Source: an uncultured Saprospiraceae bacterium (lineage in GTDB: Bacteria; Bacteroidota; Bacteroidia; Chitinophagales; Saprospiraceae). Taken from it: DNA of 64,000 nucleotides. Shown in pieces: positions 7,614 to 18,130 of this stretch. Where the stretch lies: assembly GCA_937929945.1 (NCBI GenBank), contig CALFUK010000069.1:1-64000 (forward strand). The letters are read 5' to 3'. Each line of letters starts with the position of its first letter. The stretch's first letter is position 1. The notes below the pieces were generated by a model. It was given only the letters and a program-made list of their open reading frames with translations. It had not been told where the DNA came from and did no database searches. A program made the position numbers and the translations under genes.

Positions 7614-10600
7614 TTACTTAATGAGTATCATCCGCTTGGATGATTTTTCTGTCGCTGTAATCAGTTCGTAATAGATCAGCCCTTTAGTATCCAGATCATC
7701 ACGCATGACTCTAAACTCATTCATACCAGACTGGCCTTGTGCTTTCCTATTCATCAAGAGTGAGCCATCTACACTGTAGAATCTCATCTCATAGTCCATA
7801 GCCTGCGGTAGGCTGAAGGATATCATAGTGCTTTCTGACCATGGATTAGGCTTATTCTGATAGAGCCTGATGTCCTGATACGTATCTATCAGTCTGGCAT
7901 CTATGTCAAATACTTCCTGTGTGCTGTAAGCTTGGGCAGGCAGTATTCTGGATCCAAGATCAAAGCTGTAGTTACGCGCTCCAGCATGCTTGAAGACAAG
8001 ACTGAATAACAGCTCATCGTCTCCTGCAGAGACGCCACCGATCTTGTCATAACTGACCGTGATCTGTCCATTCTCTAAAAATCGGAAACCTAAGTTATCT
8101 TCTGTCATATCCAACACTGATGCCTCGACTCGATCAAAGGTCAGATCAGCAGACTCCACTTCTAAGGTAAACTGGAATCCTTCTATATCAATGAAGTCTT
8201 GTGCTGTGAAGTCATATCTCAGCTCTTCTCCAATGATCCGTGGTGTGACGTCCAGCGTCAATACTTCACTACTCGTTCTGATCTCTGCTCTTCGCAGCAT
8301 GTTAGGATCAGCAGACATATTGACATCTCCCATCTTTATCCCGATGAAGTTAATCGCCATATTCCTGTTTAGCTCCTGGATCATGTATTCCTGCGGATAG
8401 TTTTCTGCCAGCGGATTGAATGGATCTAAGAACTGATATGCTGCATCCACCATTTTCCAAGAAGGTACATTCGGAAATTCGTCATAGTATGCCAGTAATA
8501 ACTTTCTCATCTCAATCAAATCCAGAGCTGAGAGTGTACCAGAATCATTGACATCAGCTGCGATCATCTTATATGGAGAGTCTAACTCTACCAGACCGAG
8601 GATGTGCTTCTGCATCAGGATGATATCCAGTGTACTCAGTCCATTGAGTGGATTATCGAGCTTCTGTGGCTTGACGACATACTGGTTACCCATGATCATT
8701 TCAGGGAATGCGTACAGCCCATTATCATCAGTGAGGTATTCTTCTGAATCATCACCGATCAGTGCGACTGATGTACTCTCTACACCATCACCATCCTCGG
8801 TTATGATTCTTCCAGCAATATCAGGATTACCTGGTGCAAAGTTTCGACAGAATCCTGATGGATCTAATACAGTCTGAATCGCAAAACAAGCTTCTCTAAA
8901 GGTAGTGTCCCTGACACCATCATTATCTGCATCACCTATATCAAAAATGAAGAGCGTCAGCTGTATATCCCCTACATTAGTACATCCGTAGGTACGGAGC
9001 GTATCTAAGGGATTAGCTGAGAAGGCTGCAGTAATCGTAGCCTGTCCTGAGCATGAACTCTCTCCGAAACAGACAATATCAAAAATATTGAATGTCGTCG
9101 ATGGAGGATTAGAGTCTTCAATATTCTGTACAATCTTCTTACACTCGAAAAGAGGTCCCTGCCCTAATGTACCTACCAAGATCCTAAACGTAATCGGTGC
9201 TCCGACACAGTCATCAGCAGCTCCCAGATTATCTATACCATTAGGTCCGAAATTATACGGAGTCACTGTGATGGTAGCTGTGACATCGGTAGCCGAGTTA
9301 TTAATAGCAGTGAATGTAGAAATATTACCAGTCCCATTCGCAGGTATGCCGATACTTGGTGCAGAGTTCGTCCAAGTAAAAGCAGTACCAGCACTGCCAG
9401 AGAAATTACCTATGACCACTGGCTCACCAGCGCAAACTAAGATATCATCTATTGGTGTGACGGTAGGTCTCGGGAATACTGTCAGCTCTACTTCGTCAGA
9501 GCCACCCATACATCCACCATTGCCACCACCTTGTACAGTATAGACCAGCGTAATGGTCGCACCTCTTTCAGAAGCCGCCGGGGTATATACATTACCATTG
9601 AATGAGCCCATGCCTCCAGACCAAGTACCTCCTGCTGGAGTCGGTGTGAATGTAGCAGTCTCGTCGTGACATATCGACTGATCAGCTCCTGCAGATGCTA
9701 CTGCATTAGGCGTGAAGTTAATGGTGATCATATCCCTGACAACTGTACAAGGGCTGATGTTACCTCGATTCCTTAGTGTCAGTGTGACCGATCCTGCATT
9801 CTTTTCAGCTTGGGTCGGCGTATAAGTGACATTGAGTGAGTTCCTTCCTGGAGCGAATGACCCTTGACCACCTTCCCAGCGACCGATCATGACCTGACCC
9901 GTCACAGAACCAGCCAGTGATACAGTGCTGACATCTTCACAAACTGTTTGATCAGGGCCAGCATTAACCGCCACTCCTTCTGAGATCGTAATCGTCACTG
10001 TATCGTCTGTACTCGGACAAGGACCTGCTGGATCAGCTGATCGTAAGGTCAGAGTCGCAGTACCATTAATGATCTCCCCTTGTGAGGGTGTATATGTAGC
10101 ATTGAGTGCATTTCTATTTGGTGCAAATGTACCTTGCCCACCGATCCATGATCCTGTCGTCACTAAGCCACTAACTGTACCAGCCAAAGCCACCTGAGCA
10201 TCATCAGCACATACGGTGATGTCTGCCCCTGCATTCACAGAGACTGCCTGATTGATGTTTATAATGACCTGATCATCAATCGCAGGGCATGCGCCCACAG
10301 CTGTAGATCGTAGTGTCAAAGTCACTGATCCTGCATTGATTTCAGCTTGGGTCGGCGTATACATAGCATTCCGTGCATTCCTATTCGGCACGAATGTACC
10401 TGCTCCTCCGATCCAGCGACCTGTCGTTGTCGATCCTGTGATTACGCCTGCCAGCGTCACAGTAGAGTCATCACCACAGGCAGTGATATCTTGTCCAGCA
10501 TTCACCATCACTCTTGCGATATTTATGGTCACCTGATCATTTACTCGAGGACATGGCCCTGCTGGATCAGCTGATCTTAGAGTCAAACTAATTGCCCCTG

Positions 10601-13600
10601 CATTAATCTCTGCCTGGGTTGGCGTGTACATCGCTGTTAATGAATTACGGTTAGGAGCAAAGGTACCTTGACCTCCGACCCAACTACCTGTCGTCGCTAT
10701 TCCGGATACACTACCTGCTAAGCTTACAGTCGCATTGTCTGAACAGATGTTGATATCATTTCCAGCATTTACTGTCACACCTGGAGATACTGTAATGGTA
10801 AACTGGATTGGATCTCCCACACAGTCATCACCATTACCATTGTTATTATTACCATTTGGTCCAACAGAATATGGTGTTACCGTAATGGTCGATACAATAT
10901 CATTATTTCCATTATTAGTAGCCGTGAAGGAAGGTATGTTACCTCTTCCACTTGCCGATAGCCCAATAGCAGTATTACTATTTGTCCAATTGAACATAGC
11001 ACCCGTGCTACCAGCTAAGGCAATCTGACTCACTGTTTGGCCTTCGCAGAAGCTCATATTGCCTCCAGCGGGTGGTCTGACAGTCGGATCAGGAAGTATT
11101 GTCAGAATCAAAGCATCTGAATCTGGACCACAGGGGCCAGAAGGATTATTACTTGTGAATGTCAAGGTGACCCTACCGGAAGAAATGTCTTGACTACCTG
11201 GAGTATATCTTGTATTCAGAGCATTTGAATTAGCAAAAGTACCATTGCCACTTGATGTCCACGATCCCCCCAAATTATTGGCATTTAGTGTAGCTCTCAC
11301 TGTGGGAGAAGTTCCTTCACAAACGGTAATGTCTGGACCTGCTGTAGTTACGACCGCATCTCGTATCGTAATAACCATGGAGTCATCATCATCACAGTTC
11401 GCAGCGGCACCTCGAGGAGACAATGCTAATGTGACAGTCCCAGCGGTGATTTCTGCTGGACTCGGGGTATAAGTTGCATTAAGTGCATTTCGATTCGGTG
11501 CAAATGTACCTGTACCACCTACCCAGGTCGCACTGACCGCACCACCGCCAATGGTTCCATTCAGGGTCACTGCAGGGGCGTCAGAACATACCTCTTGATT
11601 TTGACCCGCATCCGTAACCGTGATTGGTGGACATAGTCCTTTAGGATCTGTAATAGTCATGGTACTCACGCAGGAGTCCACATTACCAAAGGTGTCTGTC
11701 ACATATATGGTCACTTCTCTTGGTGCACATAAGTCTGCACAGGTGAAGCATCTCTCTGTATCTGTGGTATCTCTGGAGAAACTATATACCAGAGGCACAT
11801 CACAGGGATGATAACTTCCGCCGCCCTTAGTAGGCTGAAACCAATCTGCCTGAGAACACATGTATACAGTGTCCATTATCACGTTACCAGCTACATCCAG
11901 AGATTCTGGCGGTTCTGGGAATACATGAAGTGGCTGAGTCAGATTCTGACAGACAGCAGTCGGCTCTTCACATATTTTTATTTCGAATTCGTGGATCAGC
12001 GCTTCCGTATTCGCACATCTATCCTGCACGAAGAAGGTGATCTTATGCTTTCCGATCGGATACATACTAGCCATGCCTGTCAGTAAGACTCTGCCGCCTA
12101 TTCCATCAGCAGAAATATCTGAAGTATCGCCAGGCTCCTCAAAATTTAAATCTATGACATAGTTCCAAATCAAATCAGAACGACTCGTACAATCATCATT
12201 GAAGTTAGCCCCTAAGGTAATTGATCCTTTATCACAATTACCATCGATATTACATGCCATCATCTCTGTATTATTTGTCAGTGTGATGGTTGGCTTGATC
12301 GAGTTGGTAATTATTATCGATTGGTCATATTCATAAACAGTATCTACTCTAATGTTTCCAGTGATGGTATCAAGAAAACACTCGTCTAAAATAAGCCACT
12401 TCCTGACAATCTTAAAGCATGAGCCTACATCTGCATTAGGCACCACGAACTGATCATCTTCATAACCGATCCACAGATTAGCGCAAATACCATTATCGGT
12501 AAATTGTGGTCTGAACCTCTCTGGCAGAGAATCTGGGTGTAGTCGATTGATGTCAAAATCGCACATGCCATTCATATCCATAATACCTAAAGCTGGAAGG
12601 CTATCGGGAATATAAATAGACAGAGGATCTATTACATTTAGACTGTCTCTGACTTTATCATTCGTTACTCTTATGACTTGGTTACATCTTTGAGAACCAT
12701 TACCATCTCGGATGACGAATCTTCTTGTGATGGTACCAATACCACACTTATCATCTATTCTTCTTTGAGGAGCTATTTCTCTGATTTCAGCTTCACAGGC
12801 GTCTTCTGCTGTCGGCATGCCAAACTGAGTTAGGTCAGAATAGTCATCTAAGCAGGAAATTGTCATATTACGTGGACAAGTGATATCTGGTGGAGTCTTA
12901 TCCTGTACCTGCACTGTATCAGAACATTCTGAATAATTCCCCCATTTATCGACTGCTCTGATTGTGACAGGCGCTCCATCTAATACATCGACGCAACATA
13001 ATCTGATGATCTCGCTGAATCCACATGGTGAGTCTACCTCTACGATAAATCTCTTTTCATCTACTCTTCCATCATAAAATCGGAATGCATTATTCAGTGC
13101 ATTCCCCATGATGAAGTCATTATCTTCTGAATTACCTGGAGGGTTTAGTTCGAAGTTAGTATCTGACTCCCACTCAAGATCTCCCTCTACCCAGCTATCT
13201 GATAAGCCTATCGTAAAGAAAATATTGTTTAGAGGTGGAGTCGTATTAGCAGCTACATTATCGATGTAACTCTTTACTGCTCTTCTGACAAAATTTCTTT
13301 CTGCTGCATTTTGGTAGGTCACAGCATAGCCACCCATAGCATTAGCAAGCTGGAATGCCTTAAGTGCGTTGACTTCGTCTCGAGATAGATAATAATCGTG
13401 ACCACCACGTCTGCCTAAGTAAATGAAATCACTGTATCGTCTTTCTGCATCTTCTGGAGGACAATTACAACCTTCATTATCGCGCTTCGCATAGATTTTT
13501 ACTTCCGAAGAACAATTATCCTTACTTCCTTCATCCAGGACGACAGCATTGATCACTACCTCACCGGTGTCATTATTTAAGCTGACCGTAGAGTTACTTT

Positions 13601-14855
13601 CTGAAATACAGATCGGTGGAGTTTTATCTTCTACCCATACCTTCACCGTGTCTCTGGTCTCATTTATGGAGCTGGAATTGTTACCAATGCATCCATCGGT
13701 CAAGATGAATTCTAAGGTATTCATGCCTTCTTCAAATCTGATCGGCTGACCTGTATAGATGATTCTGGGTTCGAGATTATTGATTTTGTAGAATAAGACT
13801 AAGTCTTCTTTGTCTCTACAGTTATCGGAAAATTCTGGGACTGGGATGGCCTCTACTGCGATACATTCTCCATCGCCGTTTGTTAATAATTCAAGATCTG
13901 CTGTGGGTTCTAGCGTGGGAGCGATAGAATCCATGACTGTGATCTGCTGTATAAAATCTCTTTGTTTTGGGCTGTTGAGACAGCCTTCGATAATTGTCCA
14001 AGTACGCACATACTTTTTAGTGCAGTCCGTATCTACAATGAGCTCATCATTGTATACGACACTTAGCTTACATACTGCAATAGCCGAATCAGGAAATAGT
14101 CTGACGGTCTCTCCACCTCTAATGAAGAAAGGAACACCAGCCATCAATGGATCTGGATGCCCTTGAAAATCTAAATCAAAAGTATTACACTGTAATACTG
14201 TATCCTGAGGCCCTTTAGTCGGGTCAGAGGTAGAATTTAAATCTATTTTTGTGACATTCAGAACAAATTCGCATGTGTCTGACACATTACCACTGGCATC
14301 TATAGCCACATATCTTCTGAGTAGCTTCTTGATCGTATTATCTACTTGATTACAATCATTCTCTACAGGAATCTCATCGATCAGGATAACCTCTGGAGAT
14401 GGATCGCAATTGTCTTCTACAGGGATCGAAAAATTCTCCATAGAGTAACACATCACTGTATTCATCATCATTGGTCCTCCACATGGTGAGATCACGGGAG
14501 CTATTTTATCCTCTACGAATATACTTCCCCAGCATGAGTTACCACTGCTGTCATTCGTATTTTGAGTGAGAGTGTAAGATATGGTCTGACCAATTTGATT
14601 TCCCTTGATGGTATCAGTAGGAAAGACATTGTCATGCTTATCTTTTAGCATGACGGTGAAATCAGCATCGACCACAGTACCAGCTGCGACCATCGATGGT
14701 GTAATACGAGTCCCCACATCACAGTCGGAGATGGACAAGTTAAAACTACCCACGCAAGAGATCGTTCCCTGTCCATGCATCATACCGATGCAAAGAAAGA
14801 AAGCCAATCCTAATGCGGGTATAGACTTAAATTTTTCTAATAATGAGATTACCAT
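7614..14855 (-). CDS. Giant multidomain secreted protein with T9SS sorting domain
   Basis: About 2413 residues from ATG at 14853-14855, chosen because it gives a normal signal peptide (FLCIGMMHGQG); an in-frame ATG 33 bp upstream gives an atypical leader. In order: HYR/Ig-like segments with paired Cys; a C-type lectin-like domain at about 480-605 (IGLSDSWVEGDLEWESD, then FIVEVD); more HYR-like segments; about seven modules of 82 residues plus two PKD-like domains at about 1080-1900; a dockerin-like pair of EF-hand segments at about 2065-2125 (DVNDSGTLSALDLIEMRKL); a cohesin-like beta domain at about 2200-2305; and a type IX secretion C-terminal domain at about 2330-2413 (LYQNKPNPWSESTMISF, ending in MILIK). 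It is probably exported through the outer membrane and attached to the surface, acting in adhesion or in binding glycans or proteins. No catalytic domain is seen. Confidence 0.9.
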   Translation of the reverse strand: MVISLLEKFKSIPALGLAFFLCIGMMHGQGTISCVGSFNLSISDCDVGTRITPSMVAAGTVVDADFTVMLKDKHDNVFPTDTIKGNQIGQTISYTLTQNTNDSSGNSCWGSIFVEDKIAPVISPCGGPMMMNTVMCYSMENFSIPVEDNCDPSPEVILIDEIPVENDCNQVDNTIKKLLRRYVAIDASGNVSDTCEFVLNVTKIDLNSTSDPTKGPQDTVLQCNTFDLDFQGHPDPLMAGVPFFIRGGETVRLFPDSAIAVCKLSVVYNDELIVDTDCTKKYVRTWTIIEGCLNSPKQRDFIQQITVMDSIAPTLEPTADLELLTNGDGECIAVEAIPVPEFSDNCRDKEDLVLFYKINNLEPRIIYTGQPIRFEEGMNTLEFILTDGCIGNNSSSINETRDTVKVWVEDKTPPICISESNSTVSLNNDTGEVVINAVVLDEGSKDNCSSEVKIYAKRDNEGCNCPPEDAERRYSDFIYLGRRGGHDYYLSRDEVNALKAFQLANAMGGYAVTYQNAAERNFVRRAVKSYIDNVAANTTPPLNNIFFTIGLSDSWVEGDLEWESDTNFELNPPGNSEDNDFIMGNALNNAFRFYDGRVDEKRFIVEVDSPCGFSEIIRLCCVDVLDGAPVTIRAVDKWGNYSECSDTVQVQDKTPPDITCPRNMTISCLDDYSDLTQFGMPTAEDACEAEIREIAPQRRIDDKCGIGTITRRFVIRDGNGSQRCNQVIRVTNDKVRDSLNVIDPLSIYIPDSLPALGIMDMNGMCDFDINRLHPDSLPERFRPQFTDNGICANLWIGYEDDQFVVPNADVGSCFKIVRKWLILDECFLDTITGNIRVDTVYEYDQSIIITNSIKPTITLTNNTEMMACNIDGNCDKGSITLGANFNDDCTSRSDLIWNYVIDLNFEEPGDTSDISADGIGGRVLLTGMASMYPIGKHKITFFVQDRCANTEALIHEFEIKICEEPTAVCQNLTQPLHVFPEPPESLDVAGNVIMDTVYMCSQADWFQPTKGGGSYHPCDVPLVYSFSRDTTDTERCFTCADLCAPREVTIYVTDTFGNVDSCVSTMTITDPKGLCPPITVTDAGQNQEVCSDAPAVTLNGTIGGGAVSATWVGGTGTFAPNRNALNATYTPSPAEITAGTVTLALSPRGAAANCDDDDSMVITIRDAVVTTAGPDITVCEGTSPTVRATLNANNLGGSWTSSGNGTFANSNALNTRYTPGSQDISSGRVTLTFTSNNPSGPCGPDSDALILTILPDPTVRPPAGGNMSFCEGQTVSQIALAGSTGAMFNWTNSNTAIGLSASGRGNIPSFTATNNGNNDIVSTITVTPYSVGPNGNNNNGNGDDCVGDPIQFTITVSPGVTVNAGNDINICSDNATVSLAGSVSGIATTGSWVGGQGTFAPNRNSLTAMYTPTQAEINAGAISLTLRSADPAGPCPRVNDQVTINIARVMVNAGQDITACGDDSTVTLAGVITGSTTTGRWIGGAGTFVPNRNARNAMYTPTQAEINAGSVTLTLRSTAVGACPAIDDQVIININQAVSVNAGADITVCADDAQVALAGTVSGLVTTGSWIGGQGTFAPNRNALNATYTPSQGEIINGTATLTLRSADPAGPCPSTDDTVTITISEGVAVNAGPDQTVCEDVSTVSLAGSVTGQVMIGRWEGGQGSFAPGRNSLNVTYTPTQAEKNAGSVTLTLRNRGNISPCTVVRDMITINFTPNAVASAGADQSICHDETATFTPTPAGGTWSGGMGSFNGNVYTPAASERGATITLVYTVQGGGNGGCMGGSDEVELTVFPRPTVTPIDDILVCAGEPVVIGNFSGSAGTAFTWTNSAPSIGIPANGTGNISTFTAINNSATDVTATITVTPYNFGPNGIDNLGAADDCVGAPITFRILVGTLGQGPLFECKKIVQNIEDSNPPSTTFNIFDIVCFGESSCSGQATITAAFSANPLDTLRTYGCTNVGDIQLTLFIFDIGDADNDGVRDTTFREACFAIQTVLDPSGFCRNFAPGNPDIAGRIITEDGDGVESTSVALIGDDSEEYLTDDNGLYAFPEMIMGNQYVVKPQKLDNPLNGLSTLDIILMQKHILGLVELDSPYKMIAADVNDSGTLSALDLIEMRKLLLAYYDEFPNVPSWKMVDAAYQFLDPFNPLAENYPQEYMIQELNRNMAINFIGIKMGDVNMSADPNMLRRAEIRTSSEVLTLDVTPRIIGEELRYDFTAQDFIDIEGFQFTLEVESADLTFDRVEASVLDMTEDNLGFRFLENGQITVSYDKIGGVSAGDDELLFSLVFKHAGARNYSFDLGSRILPAQAYSTQEVFDIDARLIDTYQDIRLYQNKPNPWSESTMISFSLPQAMDYEMRFYSVDGSLLMNRKAQGQSGMNEFRVMRDDLDTKGLIYYELITATEKSSKRMILIK
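9480..11617 (-). repeat. Tandem 82-residue modules inside the giant secreted protein
   Basis: Roughly seven copies of an approximately 245-bp coding unit are visible. Each encodes NAG-D-VC, LAG, GGxGTFAPNRN, YTPTQAEINAG, TLTLR and a Cys-containing DDxVTI end. Four central copies are most alike (about 9710-10780). The two first copies and the last are more diverged, and a different PKD-like module separates copies two and three. Such coding repeats are prone to unequal recombination and to collapse in short-read assemblies. Confidence 0.8.
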
Positions 14856-14975
14856 AGTTTCCTTATTTATCGAGCAAAGTTTTATCAACTAATTGAAGGA
14901 TCTATGATCAGGCCAGGTGGTAGCTTAGGTTAGAAATCGAGTCATAACAGATTCAAGGAAATAACTTCGATGGAG

Positions 14976-15033
14976 CAAATATAATAAAAATTCATAATAT
15001 GAATACATATTAAAAAAATAATATATATGTATT
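14976..15033 (-). promoter_or_regulatory. Promoter with palindromes upstream of the giant gene
   Basis: On the minus strand TATATTTG (14976-14983) matches TAnnTTTG. Immediately upstream is the perfect palindrome ATTCATA-a-TATGAAT (14990-15004), then a second inverted repeat AATACATAT/ATATGTATT (15002-15010, 15025-15033). The palindromes fall where a repressor or activator would contact the promoter. The predicted leader would be about 115 nt. Confidence 0.45.
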
Positions 15034-15119
15034 AAACTTACAATCATTGTTCTACACATTTCGAAAATTGAAGTACGCAAATTATACTACTTTAGTCTCT
15101 TCATTTCAACACTCTAATA

Positions 15120-15851
15120 TTGAGCCAATTCGTAGGACATATCGCTGATTATCAGATCAGAACAAGCGAAATAGATCCAGCTAAACTGCTGAAACCCTCT
15201 AGCATGATACAACTCATGCAAGAGGCCTCCATGCAGAATGCAATCGACCTGAACGTATCCGTGTGGGATCTGGAGAAAGAGAATCTCAGCTGGATCCTTC
15301 TAAAAAAACATCTCAACATCTTGACATCACCTGCATTAGGCGAGCAGGTCAAAGTCAAAACCTACCCTGCTGGCTACGAAAGAATCTTAGCCTATCGGGA
15401 CTTCATCATGAGCAATGAACATGGCAAAGTGATCGCTACAGCCAGCTCTACCTGGGGACTTATCAACCTACAAACCAAAAGGATGGTCCCCATACCAGCC
15501 TTCCCATTCTATGATCATGTGCCCGCGGAGCTACTGCCCCGCGCCACTGAAAGACTTCGCACACTAAAAACAGTGGATCATAGCATCGAAAAGCACATCA
15601 GCTGGAATGACTTAGACTGGAATGGTCATGTCAATAACATCAGTACCATCAAATTGCTATTAGATAGCGCTCCCAGACAAATACCAGAATATCAGCAGCT
15701 AAGAGAGCTATCTGTCCAGTTTAAATCTGAGAGTCTACTCCACGACCACCTCATATCAGAGTGCCATATAGATAGTAACAACACATACCACCAAGTCCGC
15801 AGGCCAGCCGATGGTAAGATCATAGCCTTGGCGCATTCGTTATGGAAATGA
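15120..15851 (+). CDS. Acyl-ACP thioesterase (FatA/FatB-like)
   Basis: The 243-residue protein has the double hotdog arrangement of acyl-ACP thioesterases. The N-terminal half contains IRTSEIDPAKLLKPSSMIQ and ASTWGLINLQTKRMVPIP. The second half contains the NxHxx-type segment DLDWNGHVNNISTIKLL, in which Asn and His are expected catalytic residues. It releases free fatty acids from acyl carrier protein in the cytoplasm. The start is TTG at 15120; no ATG gives the conserved N-terminus. It is divergent from the giant gene. The 231 bp between are AT-rich and carry that gene's promoter. Confidence 0.87.
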   Translation: MSQFVGHIADYQIRTSEIDPAKLLKPSSMIQLMQEASMQNAIDLNVSVWDLEKENLSWILLKKHLNILTSPALGEQVKVKTYPAGYERILAYRDFIMSNEHGKVIATASSTWGLINLQTKRMVPIPAFPFYDHVPAELLPRATERLRTLKTVDHSIEKHISWNDLDWNGHVNNISTIKLLLDSAPRQIPEYQQLRELSVQFKSESLLHDHLISECHIDSNNTYHQVRRPADGKIIALAHSLWK

Positions 15852-15934
15852 TAAATGAGCTATAATTGCAAGACCTGTATATGATCTTTGCGTCTTAACT
15901 AATATATTGTCCATCATTCAAGCCACTTGACATT

Positions 15935-17389
15935 ATGAATCCGAAGCATATGAACGTTTTCTACCAGACCATCACTATACTATGTATATCATGCCTGATC
16001 CTATCCTGCTCTACCACTACGGCTCCCGTGGTGACAGCTCCAGCAGAGCCTGTGGTCCAAGCACCGACAGAACCAGACAATCCCTGTATGACCTTGGCTA
16101 AACTCAGTCCACGTGATCGAGATGAGGCAGAGACGGCGTATGTACTCTACCGAGATCAGATCAAACTAAAAAAGTATGATAACGCGCTGCCTCTTTGGCA
16201 GAAAGCCTACGGCCTGGCCCCCGCTGCTAATGGCAGGGTCAAGTATCAATTCGACGATGGAGTCAAGCTGTACAAACACTACTTCGCTGAAGCCACCACC
16301 GAAGCAGAAAAGAAAGTATATGCTGACAGCATCCTCATGATTTATAATAAGCGTGTCGAGTGCCACCCTGACGATGCTGACTATGTCAATGCAAGATTGG
16401 GATTTGACAGTTATTACACATTTGCAGACTATGTACCTGAGGGTGAGGCTTTTAGACGCCTACAAGCTGCCTTCGATGCGAAAGGTACTGATGTAGACTA
16501 CTTTGTGATCAATCCATTCACGAAGCTGCTATACGATAAAGTCGTAGCAGAGGAGATGTCCCACGAAGAGGGCAGAAAATATGCGACACTTATCTTTGGA
16601 GCCATCGAAAAAGGCATGGAAGAGTGCGAAGGTAAATGTGAGTCCTGGGAGATCATCAATGAGTACTCACCAAAGAGACTCGAAGCGCTAGAGGGACTGA
16701 AGGGGTTCTACCCCTGCGACTACTACGCGACTAAATATTATCCAGAATACCTCGCTAACGAGCAGGACTGCGAAGTCATAGGCGATATCACTCGAAAATT
16801 ACGCTGGGGTGAATGTCCACCGGACCATCCCAATATGGTGAGCTTGGCAAGCGCTAAGAGCGCTAACTGCTACGTACCGCCACCACCAGAAGGTCCGCTC
16901 AAGCAAGCATTCAATGCCTACAATGATGGCCAGTTCAGAGAGGCAGTCGTCCTCTTTGATAGCTTCGTAGAGAAAACGCAGGACGTAGATAAAAAAGCAA
17001 AATACACCCTTCTTAATGCTAAAATATACTACAGAGACATCAAGAACTTTCCACAGTCCAGAAAATATGCACTCAAAGCTGCATCAATGAAATCAGGCTG
17101 GGGAGAGCCATACATGCTCATCGGCAAACTATATGCCTCCAGCGGCCCACTCTGTGGACCAGGCAGAGGATGGGACAGTCAGATCGTGACCTGGCCTGCC
17201 ATCGACATGTTCGAAAAAGCGAAGCAGGTAGATCCTTCGGCAGCAGCTGAGGCCAATAAGTGGATCTCTCAATACCGACAGTATATGCCAACTAATGAGG
17301 ACCTCTTTGTCAGAAACCTAAAAAAAGGTCAAAGCTTCACCGTCGGATGCTGGATTCAGGAGAAAACTAAAATTAGAACGGCTGGATAA
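15935..17389 (+). CDS. TPR-containing lipoprotein
   Basis: The 484-residue protein has a lipoprotein signal (LILSC, Cys near residue 25) followed by a Pro/Ala/Glu-rich linker and an alpha-helical body with TPR-like repeats. The clearest are at about 60-100 and 325-395 (AFNAYNDGQFREAVVLFDSF, then TLLNAKIYYRDIKNFPQSRKY). Conserved Cys residues occur in the middle. Tetratricopeptide lipoproteins of this sort are common scaffold or periplasmic proteins in Bacteroidota. The ATG at 15935 is used; ATG at 15950 is a possible alternative. Partner unknown. Confidence 0.8.
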   Translation: MNPKHMNVFYQTITILCISCLILSCSTTTAPVVTAPAEPVVQAPTEPDNPCMTLAKLSPRDRDEAETAYVLYRDQIKLKKYDNALPLWQKAYGLAPAANGRVKYQFDDGVKLYKHYFAEATTEAEKKVYADSILMIYNKRVECHPDDADYVNARLGFDSYYTFADYVPEGEAFRRLQAAFDAKGTDVDYFVINPFTKLLYDKVVAEEMSHEEGRKYATLIFGAIEKGMEECEGKCESWEIINEYSPKRLEALEGLKGFYPCDYYATKYYPEYLANEQDCEVIGDITRKLRWGECPPDHPNMVSLASAKSANCYVPPPPEGPLKQAFNAYNDGQFREAVVLFDSFVEKTQDVDKKAKYTLLNAKIYYRDIKNFPQSRKYALKAASMKSGWGEPYMLIGKLYASSGPLCGPGRGWDSQIVTWPAIDMFEKAKQVDPSAAAEANKWISQYRQYMPTNEDLFVRNLKKGQSFTVGCWIQEKTKIRTAG

Positions 17390-17579
17390 GCCCTAGTCAA
17401 ATATATTTCGTCAGCAGTTTTGTTGTATTTGGTAGGTTTAGGCTTGACAGATCTATGCTTTTCTATCAGAAGAATTGTCCTTTGCAGTCGTATACAAAGC
17501 CTTACCACGTAACACACAATTACCCCCACCATACAGTGGCTAAGCTAAGTTTGCTATTTTAGATGCTAAATGAATCTGA

Positions 17580-18014
17580 ATGCACAGCATCTTGCATAAC
17601 GTATACATCCAAGAGAAAGACCCGTCTCTCATATTTGATGCTATGACGACTCCCAGTGGGCTGGACCGCTGGTGGACCTTAGAAAGTGCTGGCAAGCCCA
17701 TACTTCATTCAGACTATAGGTTCTACTTTTCTGAGGCCTTTGACTGGCGGGCTACGGTCACACTAGTCGAGATAGCGAAATCCATAGACTGGAAGATGAC
17801 TGAAGCTGATATCGACTGGACTGGCACCAGCTTTGGATTCAGGCTAAAGACCTTATCTGATAAAACACTAGTCGAATTCTACCATAAAGATTGGAAAAAG
17901 ACGAACGAACATTTCAGAAGAACCAGTTTTTGCTGGGCGATGTATTTATATTTACTGAAGCGATATCTGGAATACGGTGAAATCATACCCTTTTCAGATA
18001 GAAGATTTACTTAG
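17580..18014 (+). CDS. SRPBCC/AHSA1-like domain protein
   Basis: A 144-residue protein matching the START-like (SRPBCC) fold. It has an N-terminal VYIQEKDPSLIFDAMTTPSGLDRWW helix-grip segment, several beta strands with alternating hydrophobic residues, and a long C-terminal helix (SFCWAMYLYLLKRYLEYGE). The Trp-Trp after the first helix is typical of activator-of-Hsp90-like members. These proteins bind hydrophobic ligands; the ligand here is unknown. The gene stands alone between the TPR lipoprotein and the carboxypeptidase. Confidence 0.78.
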   Translation: MHSILHNVYIQEKDPSLIFDAMTTPSGLDRWWTLESAGKPILHSDYRFYFSEAFDWRATVTLVEIAKSIDWKMTEADIDWTGTSFGFRLKTLSDKTLVEFYHKDWKKTNEHFRRTSFCWAMYLYLLKRYLEYGEIIPFSDRRFT

Positions 18015-18130
18015 TCGCTTCACCATACATGCCATAGAAACGTCTACGGGTGTGATTATTGGGAGTCATCCATATAGTAGATGACATTGATTATTTAATT
18101 GATCCTTATACAGTCTTAAATCGTTTACTC

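Noticed and set aside
9088-9543. 151-codon open frame antisense to the giant secreted-protein gene
   Set aside because: It mirrors the repeated modules on the other strand and matches no family.
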